A stretch of 46,177 bases of DNA from Planctomycetota bacterium (GTDB lineage: Bacteria > Planctomycetota > GCA-002687715). Numbering within the stretch: the stretch's first letter is position 1; the number at the start of each line of letters is the position of its first letter. Of this stretch, positions 25,937-35,339 are shown one piece after another. The notes under the pieces are model-generated. The model was not told the origin of the DNA, searched no databases, and saw nothing but the letters and a program-made list of their open reading frames with translations. A program made the position numbers and the translations under genes. The DNA lies in contig SIAO01000017.1 in NCBI GenBank assembly GCA_009691765.1, forward strand, positions 1-46,177, given 5' to 3'.

Positions 25937-27139
25937 ATGCGCTGGATCGCCTTGGTGTTTCTCGTGGCGTTGCCCTTGGCCGCGCAATCGAAGAGTTTGC
26001 CTTGGTTCGAAGGCAACTTCGATGAAGCGCTGAAAGAAGCGCGCGAGCGCAACGTGCCGGTGTTGGTGGCCTTCAATCAAGATGAAGAGCAGAGCAACGA
26101 AGCGATCGTCGAGGTGCTCTACGCCGATGCCACCTTCATCAAGATGATGGCGCGCTGCGTGCCTGTCATCGCCAGCATTCATGAACATCCGCCCGTGAAG
26201 GTCGGTGGTGTGAATCGTTGCAGCCGATTCCCAGCGATCACATGCGCGCAGCATCGCATCTTGGAAACCAAGGCCCGCGAGAAGTGCTGGGGCGATCAGC
26301 CCGTAAGCACGCCCAGTCATGTGGTGCTGCATCCTGATGGCACAGAAGGCGCGCGCCTGCTCGACATGGTGGGTGCAGGTGATGTGGAAGGCGCTCTGAA
26401 TGTGGTGCGCAAGAAACTAGGGGCTGGGCTGACGCGCGAACAGTTGCTTGCTGCGAAGCAGGCATTGAAGTCTGGCGCTCAGGCATTGGCTGCGGCGGAT
26501 GTTGTGACGGCGCTTGCGTCTTTACGTGCGTTCGAGAAGGAAACCGCCGGAACACCCATGGCACTCCAAGGGGAGACGCTGAACTCAGGCATCGCAACGG
26601 CGCTGGATCAAGAAATTGAACGCTGTCGTGAATTGGTGCGTAGCAAGCAATGGCAGGCGGCCTTGCGCGCCATTGAAAGCGGTCGCAAGGCGGCGGCCGA
26701 CTTGCCGCAGTCCGCAGCGTTTCGTGCGTTGGAAACGGAGTTGCTCAAAACCGCTGATGGCCGGGCTGCCAAGAAAGCTCTGGAAGCGGAAGAGCGCTTG
26801 AAACCCGCCATGGAGAAGGGTGCCGCGTTCGAAGCGAAACGCGAATACGCGAAAGCGGCCAATGAGTACTTGCGTGTGGTGCGAGACGCGGCTCGCACGC
26901 CACTCGCACAGCAAGCGAGCGCCAAGCTCAATGCCTTTGCAGCGGACAAAGACATCGCCGCGCTCTGCACTGCTGCGCTCGTGGAGCACAGTGCAGAACT
27001 TGCGTTTCAAGCTGCGCGGGCACTGCTTGGCGCTGGTAAGGCAGCGGAGGGGCGTGCCGCGTTGAGTGATATCGAGCGGCAATGGCCCGCGACTCAAGCG
27101 GGGCAACGCGCGAAGAAGTTGCTATCCACGGGCGGATGA
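25937..27139 (+). CDS. Exported thioredoxin-fold protein lacking CxxC, with helical C-terminal region
   Basis: A 400-residue protein; GGAGGG precedes ATG 25937. Residues 1-17 are a signal peptide ending A-A-Q-S. Residues 20-160 look like a thioredoxin fold: F-D-E-A-L-K-E-A, then N-V-P-V-L-V-A-F-N, then P-S-H-V-V-L-H-P-D-G, which fits the cis-Pro strand. At the usual CxxC position it reads D-E-E-Q, so the normal redox pair is absent; cysteines occur further on (N-R-C-S-R, I-T-C-A-Q, E-K-C-W-G). Residues 170-400 are Ala/Lys-rich helices, TPR-like. Its layout matches the putative selenoprotein at 5045-5959, so I regard them as paralogs. Its stop overlaps the fmt start by four bases. Confidence 0.7.
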   Translation: MRWIALVFLVALPLAAQSKSLPWFEGNFDEALKEARERNVPVLVAFNQDEEQSNEAIVEVLYADATFIKMMARCVPVIASIHEHPPVKVGGVNRCSRFPAITCAQHRILETKAREKCWGDQPVSTPSHVVLHPDGTEGARLLDMVGAGDVEGALNVVRKKLGAGLTREQLLAAKQALKSGAQALAAADVVTALASLRAFEKETAGTPMALQGETLNSGIATALDQEIERCRELVRSKQWQAALRAIESGRKAAADLPQSAAFRALETELLKTADGRAAKKALEAEERLKPAMEKGAAFEAKREYAKAANEYLRVVRDAARTPLAQQASAKLNAFAADKDIAALCTAALVEHSAELAFQAARALLGAGKAAEGRAALSDIERQWPATQAGQRAKKLLSTGG

Positions 27140-28086
27140 AATTGGTTTTCTGTGGCACCGGCGCCTTCGGCATTCCGGCATTGCGAGCCTTGGTGGCTGC
27201 GGGCCATGCTCCCACGCTGATCGTGTCGCAACCGGATCGGCCACAAGGGCGCCATGGAACTCCGGCGCCGCCTCCTTTCGCGCTCGTTGCGCACGAACTT
27301 GGTTTGCCACTGTTTCAACCGGAGCGAGTGAACCGTCCCGAAGCGCTCGAGCGCATTGCAGCAGAGCAGTGCGAGATCATGTTGGTGGCCGCCTATGGAC
27401 AGATCTTGAAGCTGCCGTTGCTGCAACTTCCGCGCGTGGGTTGCGTGAACTTGCACGGCTCATTGTTGCCGCGTCATCGTGGCGCCAGCCCGGTTCAAAG
27501 TGCGATTCTCGCGGGTGATGCCGTGAGCGGCACCAGCATCATGCTGATGGATGAGGGTTTAGACACCGGCGCTGTATTGGCAATGCGCACCACACCCATC
27601 GGCGAGCATGAAACTGCGGGTGATCTGCACGACCGCCTCGCGCAGCTTGGTGCGGAACTGTTACTGCCGACATTGCAAGGGTTGCTCAGTGGAGCGCTGC
27701 ACGCAACGCCACAAGATGCGGCCTTCGCTACGCATTGCGGTTTGATCCACAAAACCGAGGGCCTTTTGAATTGGACCCAAGAAGCGGCGGTTCTTGATCG
27801 TCGCATTCGTGCGTTCACGCCTTGGCCTGGGGCATGGACCTTTGTTCCTGGAAAATCAGGTGTGCTGCGCCTTGGCGTAGTGCAAGCGCGGCCCGTGGAA
27901 GGTTGCGCGCCGCCGGGCACAATCTTGTGCGCGGACAGCGAAGGCATCGTGGTCGCGTGCGGCCATAGTGCGCTGCTCCTGCAACAGGTGCGGCCTGCGG
28001 GCAAGAAGGCGATGTCCGTTGAAGCGTGGTTGCGCGGCTATGCTCTCGAGCCGGGAAGTGTGCTGTTGTCGCAAGCGCAGCACTGA
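27136..28086 (+). CDS. fmt: Methionyl-tRNA formyltransferase
   Basis: A 316-residue protein. The start at ATG 27136, overlapping the previous stop, gives the family N-terminus M-K-L-V-F-C-G-T-G-A-F-G-I-P. The catalytic region has N-L-H-G-S-L-L-P-R-H-R-G-A-S-P-V-Q, which includes the His of the formyl-transfer site, and M-D-E-G-L-D-T-G-A-V with the catalytic Asp. The C-terminal OB-like domain begins near residue 205 (I-R-A-F-T-P-W-P-G-A). It formylates initiator Met-tRNA with 10-formyltetrahydrofolate. It sits directly upstream of rsmB, a common bacterial arrangement. Confidence 0.95.
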   Translation: MKLVFCGTGAFGIPALRALVAAGHAPTLIVSQPDRPQGRHGTPAPPPFALVAHELGLPLFQPERVNRPEALERIAAEQCEIMLVAAYGQILKLPLLQLPRVGCVNLHGSLLPRHRGASPVQSAILAGDAVSGTSIMLMDEGLDTGAVLAMRTTPIGEHETAGDLHDRLAQLGAELLLPTLQGLLSGALHATPQDAAFATHCGLIHKTEGLLNWTQEAAVLDRRIRAFTPWPGAWTFVPGKSGVLRLGVVQARPVEGCAPPGTILCADSEGIVVACGHSALLLQQVRPAGKKAMSVEAWLRGYALEPGSVLLSQAQH

Positions 28087-28109
28087 TTCCCGCCCGGCCC
28101 TTCCACCCT

Positions 28110-29462
28110 ATGAACGACGCTTTCGCCCCACGCCGCCTCGCATTGCGCGCCCTCTCTGAGCGCCGTCACGGGCGCGTCGATCTTGATCGTGCCGAGTTTC
28201 GTGGTGCCGATGGCGCCAGCCGCGCTCTGCTGCAAGAAATAGTGTTCGGCGTGATGCGCCATCAGTTCCTCTTGGACGCCATCCTTGCGCGCTTCGTGCC
28301 GGACAAGCTCTCTTCAGTTCAGCCGCAGTTGCGCGAGATCTTGCGCATGGGCGTGTACGACCTGCTTTTCCGCGAACGCTTGCCTCATGCCATCGTCGTG
28401 AACGAATGTGTGGATCTGTGTGGACCGCAGCGCCGCATGCGCGGATTCGTGAATGCGGTGCTGCGTCGCATCGCTGGAGCCATGGTGCCCGTGGAACTTG
28501 CGCTTGGCGAGATCCCGTTGGATCGCGTGAGTGTGGAAATTGCGCCGCGCCGCGCTGTGAGGCTCCCGGAACCGTTCTTGCCAGATTTCACGCAGCATCC
28601 CGTGCAACATCTCTCGCGACGCTTCACGCTCACCGAGTGGTTCGCGAGGGAATTGCTGAAACTCCTGCCACTGGAGGCGGTCGCTTTTGCGCGAGCAACG
28701 TGTTCGCGTCAGGCGTTGGCACTGCGGCCAGTACACGGACGCTGCACAGCGGCGCAACTTCTCGAGCGACTCATTGCCGATGGATGTGCAACCGCGCGTC
28801 TGTTGGGTTCTGTCGTCGAAGTCGCGCCTCAAGGATCGATCGAGGAGCTTGGTGCATTTCGAGATGGTCTGTGCGTCGTGCAGGACGCTACGGCAGCAGA
28901 GGTCGCGCCGTTTCTCGCGCCAGTGCCTGGTGAACGGGTGTTGGATTTGTGCGCGGCGCCCGGTGGCAAAAGTATTCATCTCGCAGAGCTCATGGCCGGC
29001 CAAGGCAGCATCGTGGCGTGTCATCGTGCCGGACCAGCCGCTGCGCGCCTCCTCGACAACATTCAGCGCGGCGGTTGGACGTGCATCACGCCGCATGATT
29101 TGGGCATGAACGCAGCGCGTTTGCCTGACGGGCCCTTTGACGCCGCACTTGTGGATGCGCCGTGCAGCAACAGCGGCGTGCTTGCCAAGCGCGTAGAAGC
29201 GCGCTTTCGGTTGGAGGCGCCACTCATTGATCAGTTGGCTGCATTGCAGTTGGATCTGTTGCACAAGGCCGCCGAGCGCGTGCGTCCCGGTGGCAGATTG
29301 GTGTATTCCACTTGCTCCATTCTGCCGCAGGAAAACGAAAGCGTGGTGCGCGCATTCCTCGCCACGCACTCAGAGTTCCGCCTCGACGCGGAGTCCCTGC
29401 GCTATCCACAGCGCACGGAGCGTGATGGCGGTTACGCCGCACGCTTAATCAAGGCCGAGTGA
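28110..29462 (+). CDS. rsmB: 16S rRNA m5C967 methyltransferase RsmB
   Basis: A 450-residue protein; ATG 28110 is chosen because it begins a NusB-like RNA-binding domain (residues 1-135: L-A-L-R-A-L-S-E-R-R, then Q-P-Q-L-R-E-I-L-R-M-G-V-Y). The methyltransferase domain has the SAM motif V-L-D-L-C-A-A-P-G-G-K, then D-A-P-C-S-N-S-G with the release Cys and Y-S-T-C-S-I with the nucleophilic Cys. It methylates cytosine 967 of 16S rRNA. It follows fmt by 23 bases and its stop overlaps the next start. Confidence 0.93.
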   Translation: MNDAFAPRRLALRALSERRHGRVDLDRAEFRGADGASRALLQEIVFGVMRHQFLLDAILARFVPDKLSSVQPQLREILRMGVYDLLFRERLPHAIVVNECVDLCGPQRRMRGFVNAVLRRIAGAMVPVELALGEIPLDRVSVEIAPRRAVRLPEPFLPDFTQHPVQHLSRRFTLTEWFARELLKLLPLEAVAFARATCSRQALALRPVHGRCTAAQLLERLIADGCATARLLGSVVEVAPQGSIEELGAFRDGLCVVQDATAAEVAPFLAPVPGERVLDLCAAPGGKSIHLAELMAGQGSIVACHRAGPAAARLLDNIQRGGWTCITPHDLGMNAARLPDGPFDAALVDAPCSNSGVLAKRVEARFRLEAPLIDQLAALQLDLLHKAAERVRPGGRLVYSTCSILPQENESVVRAFLATHSEFRLDAESLRYPQRTERDGGYAARLIKAE

Positions 29463-30937
29463 ACCGCGTGGCTGGAACAGGTTGCATCGCATCGCCTTTG
29501 CCCCGCACGAGGTGGTTAGTGTTGGTGGCCGTGTTCGCGGCTGCGCTGTTGCTGCATGCTCCGCGGATAGATCGCCCCTTCGCTCCAGACATCGCTTCAG
29601 CTGCGGCGACCTATCAGGTTTTGTTTGCGCGCAACTGGGATGAAGCAGGATTCGCCGCGTTGCGCGGTGTGCCTTGTGTTGGTGCAGCAGAAGGCGGCGT
29701 GGCCGAGCGCGAACCCTATTTGCATCATCCGGTGCTGTCGTATTGGATGGCCTACGGACTGCGTTGCGCCTTCGGTTGGAACGAATGGGTTTTTCGTCTG
29801 TTGCCCTTCGCGGCCCTCATTACTGCGGCGCTGCTCACGACGGCGGTGGGATTGCGCGTGTTGGGTTCTGTCGGTGCGTTTCTCGCTGGTTGCGCATTTG
29901 TATTGAGTCCCGGTGTGTTCCGTTACGGCGACATGCCGAACCCAGAATCGCTGGTGCTTTGCTTCTTGCTTGGCGGCTGGCTGTTGCATGAACGCATTCG
30001 CGAGAATCCGACTCGTAGGCGCAAGGCGGCATTTTTCGTGTTGGCGTTTTGCGGGATGTTGGTGGACTGGCAAGTGTTCTTTCTTGTGCCTACGTTGCTG
30101 CTTGGAGAGGCCTTGCGTCCAGCCATTGAGCGCCGATGGCGCGAGGCGTTGCTCTTGTCACTGTGCTGCGCTTTGGCGTTGCTCGTGACGCTCGTGCATT
30201 TCGCATGGGGAGTTGGTTCGCTGGAGTTCCTTGGCGCGGAGCTGGTCAAAACGGTGCAGCACACTCTTGGTGGCCGCTCTGCGAGTCTCACTCAATTCGC
30301 GGCGGCGCAAGGCAAGGCGCTGCTCACCACCATGGGAGCTGGGCTGCTTGCTGCCGGCGCCTTGTTCTTGCTCGCGGTGCTCACAGGTCGCGCGCGCGCC
30401 GAGCGCAGTCGCGCTGCCGTTGCGTTGCTACTGCCTGCGCTGCTGAGCGTGCTCTGTTTCCGTGGGCCCGCGTTGGATCATCCCTTTTGGTGGATGCCGG
30501 CGGCAGGTTTTTTTGCGTTGGCCGGTGGCTGGTTGCTGCTGAAGATTTTGCACCTGCGCGCCTTGCCGGGAGTCTTGGCCTGCGTGTTCTTGCTTGGCTC
30601 TCTCGCACTCGCGTCACGCGCTGATGAACGTCATCTCGAACTTCCTGTTGCGTGGTACGAGGATGTTGGCGCTTTGGTGGATCGCTTTGCGCAACCGGGA
30701 GATGTAGCGCTGACGCCCGAGCCCTTCGGGCCGGCGCTGTTCTATGCGCGCACTCGCATCTACGAGAACATCGACAGCGTGGCCAAGCTCGAAGATGTGC
30801 GGCAGCGTGTGCGCCACGGTCAAGTGCACGTGTTCATGCTGAAAAAATCAGCCCGAACCCATGCAGCCCTCGTGGCCTGGCTCGATGCACACGCGCATAA
30901 GACGCCGCACCCTGGCGTTCTGCACTGGACGCTGTGA
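29459..30937 (+). CDS. GT-C family (PMT_2/ArnT-like) membrane glycosyltransferase
   Basis: A 492-residue membrane protein starting at GTG 29459, overlapping the rsmB stop. It has about ten hydrophobic segments. Near the N-terminus L-L-H-A-P-R-I-D-R-P-F-A-P-D-I fits the acidic loop of GT39/GT83 enzymes. Y-L-H-H-P-V-L-S-Y-W-M and W-V-F-R-L-L-P-F are typical of the PMT_2 domain. The C-terminal soluble part is short. It should transfer a sugar from a polyprenyl-phosphate donor to an acceptor on the outer side of the inner membrane; donor and acceptor are unknown. Its stop directly abuts the stop of the convergent giant glycosyltransferase. Confidence 0.8.
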   Translation: MNRVAGTGCIASPLPRTRWLVLVAVFAAALLLHAPRIDRPFAPDIASAAATYQVLFARNWDEAGFAALRGVPCVGAAEGGVAEREPYLHHPVLSYWMAYGLRCAFGWNEWVFRLLPFAALITAALLTTAVGLRVLGSVGAFLAGCAFVLSPGVFRYGDMPNPESLVLCFLLGGWLLHERIRENPTRRRKAAFFVLAFCGMLVDWQVFFLVPTLLLGEALRPAIERRWREALLLSLCCALALLVTLVHFAWGVGSLEFLGAELVKTVQHTLGGRSASLTQFAAAQGKALLTTMGAGLLAAGALFLLAVLTGRARAERSRAAVALLLPALLSVLCFRGPALDHPFWWMPAAGFFALAGGWLLLKILHLRALPGVLACVFLLGSLALASRADERHLELPVAWYEDVGALVDRFAQPGDVALTPEPFGPALFYARTRIYENIDSVAKLEDVRQRVRHGQVHVFMLKKSARTHAALVAWLDAHAHKTPHPGVLHWTL

Positions 30938-33900
30938 TCAATCGTGAATGCGGTTGGCCGCTTCACGAGCCAAGAGTTCGCGGTAACGCTGTTCCATCTC
31001 TGCGGCATCCACGCTGATGGATTTCACTTCGAGGGCTTGCGGGTTGAACCCGGGCAGGCCATGCGCGGCGAATTCGTGGATCTGCGCGCGAAGGGCGTTG
31101 GCATCGCCTGCGGTGAAGAGCAGGCCCGTGATGCCATCCAGCACATATTCCGCGAGCCCGCCGAGGTTCGACGCCAGCACAGGCACAGCGGCAAGAGCTG
31201 CTTCGTGCACTGTGAGCGGGCTGTTCTCGGGCCAGAGAGATGGAATCACCAGCAAGTCGGTTTGCGCGAGCACATCGCGGACACGCTCTGGCGGCAGTGG
31301 TCCCATCAGCAGCGTGCGTGGGTTGGTGTTCATCGAGCCGAGGCGCTCGGAGTATTCGACAAACGCGCTGAGGTCTCCAAAAATGCGGCACGATATGCCC
31401 GCGTCGGGAACAGCATTCATGGCTTCGATGAGCGTGTGCACGCCTTTGTGTTCGGCGATGGTGCCGATGTACGAAATGCGCAGCCCATCCCCGGGAATGC
31501 GCTGCACGTTCTTCCAAGCGGCGAGATTGAAACCGTTGTCGCTGACCACAATGCGATCGGCTGGAATCAACCCAGATTCCACGATGCTGTCTCGCAAGAA
31601 GCGGCTGGGCGACAACGCGAGGCTCACATCGGAGAGCACTCGCTTGAGATAGTCCAAACGTTCCGCAGCGGCCAGTTCATAGTGGTCATCGGAATGCAAG
31701 TTCATGCGCGTTCGGCGCACGATCAGGGCGAGGTCCGTAGGCACCAACGCATCGGAGCCGGGGTGCAAAGCGCGGGGGATCAGAGGTGTGGAGCGTTCTT
31801 CTAGGGAGTGGTGCGCGATGCAGTCGCGGCACTTCGAAGGCACGGGCTGACGACAGATTTCGCCATCGGCGCGGCGCAGTTGCCCGTCGCGCGGACACAT
31901 CAGCATGTAGTCGTGCAAGGTGTAGACCACAGGCAGGCCCTGCGTGCGCGCAATGGTCACATAGTTGGCGGAGTGATAGTGCAAATGTTGCACGTGGACA
32001 ATGTCCGGCCGCTCTGTGCGCAACACATCACGAAAGATGTCATCGGCTTCCGCGCAATCGTAGGTGTCGCGGAAACCTTTCCATGTGTAGTTGTGGATGA
32101 ACTGATGCACCTTCAAGCCCTGCACTTCGGTGACGCTTCTTTCGAAGCGCGGGCGTGAGTGATCGGATTCAGCGCTGAGCAATACCACCTCATGACGGTG
32201 CGACAACTCGCGCGCCAGCGCAGCAGTGTAGAGCTCGGTGCCCGCCACGTGGCGCGGTAGAAACTGGTGCACGACCATCAAGATCTTGAGACGCTTGGCA
32301 CGTGCGCGCGGCAGCGTTGTTATCGCGGAACGACGGCGGCGCATGTCCGCATCCATCATGGTCATCAAACTGTCCAACGCCGTCGCGAAGCGAGAAACAA
32401 GTATGTCTCGTTCGCCGAGCAGTGCCTGCGCATTGGCCTGACGCTGCAATAGGTGTTTCATCAAGGCTTCGAGGGCCTGCTCCGGCGTTTGATCGACAGG
32501 CACGGCAGCGTCAGGCAAATGCTCAATCAAGCGCAAGCCAAGACCGCGCACGCGATCACTTAGTACAAGCGCGTCGCTTTCCAAGACACGCAATCGCCCC
32601 CGCTCTTGCTCGAGGATGTGTTTCAATTCCGCAGCCTGTTCACCGGTCTGCTTCAGCTCACCGCGAGTCTGCCCCAATTCGCGCTCCGTGTGGGTCAATA
32701 CCTCGCACTGCGCTGCACTTATGAACTCAATGTGCTCGCGCAGCTTTGCATTGTCGGCGCTGGCAGTGGCGCAGAGGTCTTCGAGGCGCTGCTTCTCGTC
32801 TGCGTCGGCGTCGCGGGCTGCGCGTACACACACAAGTGCAGCGCTCTGCTCTGTGAAACGGTCTTCGAGGCGCTGCTTCTCGTCTGCGTCGGCGTCGCGG
32901 GCTGCGCGTACACACACAAGTGCAGCGCTCTGCTCTGTGAAACGGCCTTCGCGTGCCGCCAGTTCGTTGCGCAGAGCTTCAAGCCGCAGAAGATCTGCTT
33001 CACGCTGACGGGAAAGGTCAGAGTGTGCCTGTCTCGAGGCGCGCAATTCTGATTCAGCGCTTTGAGCATGTTTGAGAGCTGCTTGCGCCTGGACGACATC
33101 GGATTTCAGCGCGGCGCTGAGCTCCGCTTCGGCTTCGAGTTTCGCAGCCGCATCGCGACAGCGGCGCTCTAGGTCTTCAGCACGCGCTAACAGGACGGTG
33201 TTATTTTCGCGGAGCTCTGCACTCTCTGCGCGTTCATGTTTGCCAAGGGAACCGATCAGTTCTTTGAGACGCGCCAGCAGAGGTGGCAGTGGAAGGCTCG
33301 CGTCAGATTCCGCCAAGGCAAGGTCTTCACGCTCGATGGACTCCGTCGTGGTCAAGGACAGAGCTTCGAGTGCCTTGCTGCGCTCGTGTTCAGCATTCTG
33401 CAGCATCGCGAGCGTGCGGCTGGCTTCCACATGCAAACTCAGGACAGCCGCCTCTTGAGCATTGAGCGCCGTGCGCAAGACATCAGCATCGGTTTCGGTG
33501 CGCTCGGCACGTTCTTCCGCCGCGGCCAAACTGAGGGTGAGTTCTTCCGCGTTGTCCTCTGCGACCGCGAGATCTGCTGCAAGGCGCGCAGCTTCAGCAG
33601 CGCTGCCGTCTGCGACTTCACGCAGGCGTTCTACGCGCCGTTGTTTCTTGCGTTCCTTCTTTTCCAGTTCGTGCACGCGACGGCCTAATTCGTCAGCGGC
33701 CTCGCGCACAGTCTCGTTCCGTTCGCGCATTCCGGTTTCGCGCAGTTCGTTCACTTCACGGCTGAGGCGCTGAAGTTCCTTGTCTTTCTCGACATGGAAG
33801 AACTGCATTTCATCCATGGTTTTGCCGGCGCGTGAAAGGTCGTCCTTCAGATTGCGCCCATCGCCTTGCTCCACTTCGAGGCGTCGGTTTCGCGTTTCCA

Positions 33901-35200
33901 ATTGCCACGCGCGTTGCAACAGGCGGCGTGAGCGCAGCGCTTGACGTGTCACGGGCAGTGGAGCCTCACTGCTCAAGACTTCGCGATACAGAGACAACAT
34001 GCGGCGCGCATGGTCATGAAGGCCTGGGAGTTCAGGGATTCGCGAACGCCAGAGTTCCAACAGTTTTGGTTGTTTGAAGATCTCGCCGAGCGCAGCGCAG
34101 AGGTCTGGCCCACTTTCGGCGAGGAAGGTGGTTCCCGCGCCGCCGATGCGTTCTTTGAGCGCGCCGCGATCAGGCACCACAGCGGGTAACCCAAGCTGGA
34201 AGGCCTCGTCCAAGACGAAAGACCACGATTCGCTGCAGCGCGAAGTGATGACAGCGAGGTCGAGCGGCACTTTGGCCAGATCCGCTGGGGTGTACGGGCC
34301 GTGCCACGTGATCGCTAACCCGTCAGCGAGTTCTTCGAAGCGTGCACGTTCCTGCGGATAGACGATCTCGCCAAACACATGCAGTTCGATGTCGGAGCGA
34401 TGGCGTGAATCGCGTACGGCTGAGAGCAATATGTCGAAACCCTTCAAGTGAGACAAATGTCCCCAGTGCCCGATGCGCAGCGGCCCTGATGGGAAGGATG
34501 AGCGCGTGGGTTTTCGCCTGCGAACTTCAGAGATGTTGCCGTGAGGCAGCACGCGAGAGCGTCCTGCCAACTGTGGCATGTGTTGCAGCAACACTTCGCG
34601 ATGCGCCACCGAAGGCACAATGATGCGCCGCGCAAGATCCAATTCGTTGCGCACATCGTCGCGGAACAGCGCGAGCTCGCGGCGCTGCTCTTCATTGCTC
34701 ATGTTCTCGCCAGCGGGAGCGCAGCCGAGGCAGTTCGCCGGGCCCATCTCGAGATTACAGAAACTCCCTTCGCGTATGCGAAAGGCTTTGGGGCAAGTGG
34801 TCCACAAATCGTGCAATGTGGCGACTGCTGGGACTCCGCGATCATGAGCGAGCTCCACCAGATTGCGCGTCAAGCGAATCCAGTGGTGCACATGAATCAA
34901 GTCGGGGCGGATGTCGCGTAACAGCCAATCAAAGAGCGGCTCCACTTCCGGAGCGAGAGATTTTTCCCAATTGTCGAGGAACAAACCTGGGCGGTGCAAG
35001 CGATGGACCGGCAGGCCCTCAAAGCTGCCGTGAACGAGATTGGCATCCGCAGCTACTGGCCCAGCACCCTGCTGCGAGCCGCAGAGGATGTGCACCTCGT
35101 GCCCTTGCGCTACCAGCTCTTTCGAGAGGCGCAGCACATGGCGCTCAGTCCCGCCGTTGCATTCCGGCAGAAAGCCGTGCACGACTTTCAGAATCCTCAT
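30938..35200 (-). CDS. Two-headed GT4 glycosyltransferase joined by a long coiled coil
   Basis: A 1420-residue protein. The start at 35200 (M-R-I-L-K-V-V-H-G-F-L-P) matches its neighbours; the frame is open 78 bases further. Residues 1-410 are one GT-B/GT4 glycosyltransferase, with E-S-W-S-F-V-L-D-E as the E-x7-E donor motif. Residues about 425-950 are a Glu/Arg/Ala/Leu-rich coiled coil. Residues about 968-1410 are a second GT4 domain (V-V-H-Q-F-L-P-R-H, E-N-S-P-L-T-V-H-E). Both domains have a four-Cys segment after the H-D motif. There is no membrane segment, so it is probably cytoplasmic. I infer a processive or length-controlled glycan assembly enzyme, by analogy with coiled-coil polysaccharide polymerases that act as rulers. 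It lies 92 bases downstream of the next minus-strand GT. Confidence 0.88.
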   Translation of the reverse strand: MRILKVVHGFLPECNGGTERHVLRLSKELVAQGHEVHILCGSQQGAGPVAADANLVHGSFEGLPVHRLHRPGLFLDNWEKSLAPEVEPLFDWLLRDIRPDLIHVHHWIRLTRNLVELAHDRGVPAVATLHDLWTTCPKAFRIREGSFCNLEMGPANCLGCAPAGENMSNEEQRRELALFRDDVRNELDLARRIIVPSVAHREVLLQHMPQLAGRSRVLPHGNISEVRRRKPTRSSFPSGPLRIGHWGHLSHLKGFDILLSAVRDSRHRSDIELHVFGEIVYPQERARFEELADGLAITWHGPYTPADLAKVPLDLAVITSRCSESWSFVLDEAFQLGLPAVVPDRGALKERIGGAGTTFLAESGPDLCAALGEIFKQPKLLELWRSRIPELPGLHDHARRMLSLYREVLSSEAPLPVTRQALRSRRLLQRAWQLETRNRRLEVEQGDGRNLKDDLSRAGKTMDEMQFFHVEKDKELQRLSREVNELRETGMRERNETVREAADELGRRVHELEKKERKKQRRVERLREVADGSAAEAARLAADLAVAEDNAEELTLSLAAAEERAERTETDADVLRTALNAQEAAVLSLHVEASRTLAMLQNAEHERSKALEALSLTTTESIEREDLALAESDASLPLPPLLARLKELIGSLGKHERAESAELRENNTVLLARAEDLERRCRDAAAKLEAEAELSAALKSDVVQAQAALKHAQSAESELRASRQAHSDLSRQREADLLRLEALRNELAAREGRFTEQSAALVCVRAARDADADEKQRLEDRFTEQSAALVCVRAARDADADEKQRLEDLCATASADNAKLREHIEFISAAQCEVLTHTERELGQTRGELKQTGEQAAELKHILEQERGRLRVLESDALVLSDRVRGLGLRLIEHLPDAAVPVDQTPEQALEALMKHLLQRQANAQALLGERDILVSRFATALDSLMTMMDADMRRRRSAITTLPRARAKRLKILMVVHQFLPRHVAGTELYTAALARELSHRHEVVLLSAESDHSRPRFERSVTEVQGLKVHQFIHNYTWKGFRDTYDCAEADDIFRDVLRTERPDIVHVQHLHYHSANYVTIARTQGLPVVYTLHDYMLMCPRDGQLRRADGEICRQPVPSKCRDCIAHHSLEERSTPLIPRALHPGSDALVPTDLALIVRRTRMNLHSDDHYELAAAERLDYLKRVLSDVSLALSPSRFLRDSIVESGLIPADRIVVSDNGFNLAAWKNVQRIPGDGLRISYIGTIAEHKGVHTLIEAMNAVPDAGISCRIFGDLSAFVEYSERLGSMNTNPRTLLMGPLPPERVRDVLAQTDLLVIPSLWPENSPLTVHEAALAAVPVLASNLGGLAEYVLDGITGLLFTAGDANALRAQIHEFAAHGLPGFNPQALEVKSISVDAAEMEQRYRELLAREAANRIHD
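32777..32944 (-). repeat. Exact 2 x 84-bp tandem duplication inside the coiled coil
   Basis: Bases 32777-32860 and 32861-32944 are identical by eye. In the minus-strand glycosyltransferase this gives two copies of a 28-residue unit (containing F-T-E-Q-S-A-A-L-V-C-V-R and E-K-Q-R-L-E-D) around residues 752-808. Twenty-eight residues are exactly four heptads, so the duplication lengthens the coiled coil without breaking register. Identity at DNA level points to a recent event. Confidence 0.95.
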
Positions 35201-35339
35201 GTTCGACCTTTCAGGTTCCGGAGTTGCCTCCGTAAACAACTGATCGAGGGGCATGCCCCTCATCAAACCACACCACATCGCGAAACCACGCTCAGACTAT
35301 CCCAGCCGTGAAGGGTTGCCCGTCACTGCTTTTGAATGC

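Noticed and set aside
32606..33052. Plus-strand frames over the 84-bp duplication with repeated Cys-rich segments
   Set aside because: They are antisense to the coiled-coil region of the minus-strand glycosyltransferase; their apparent repeats come from the 84-bp duplication.
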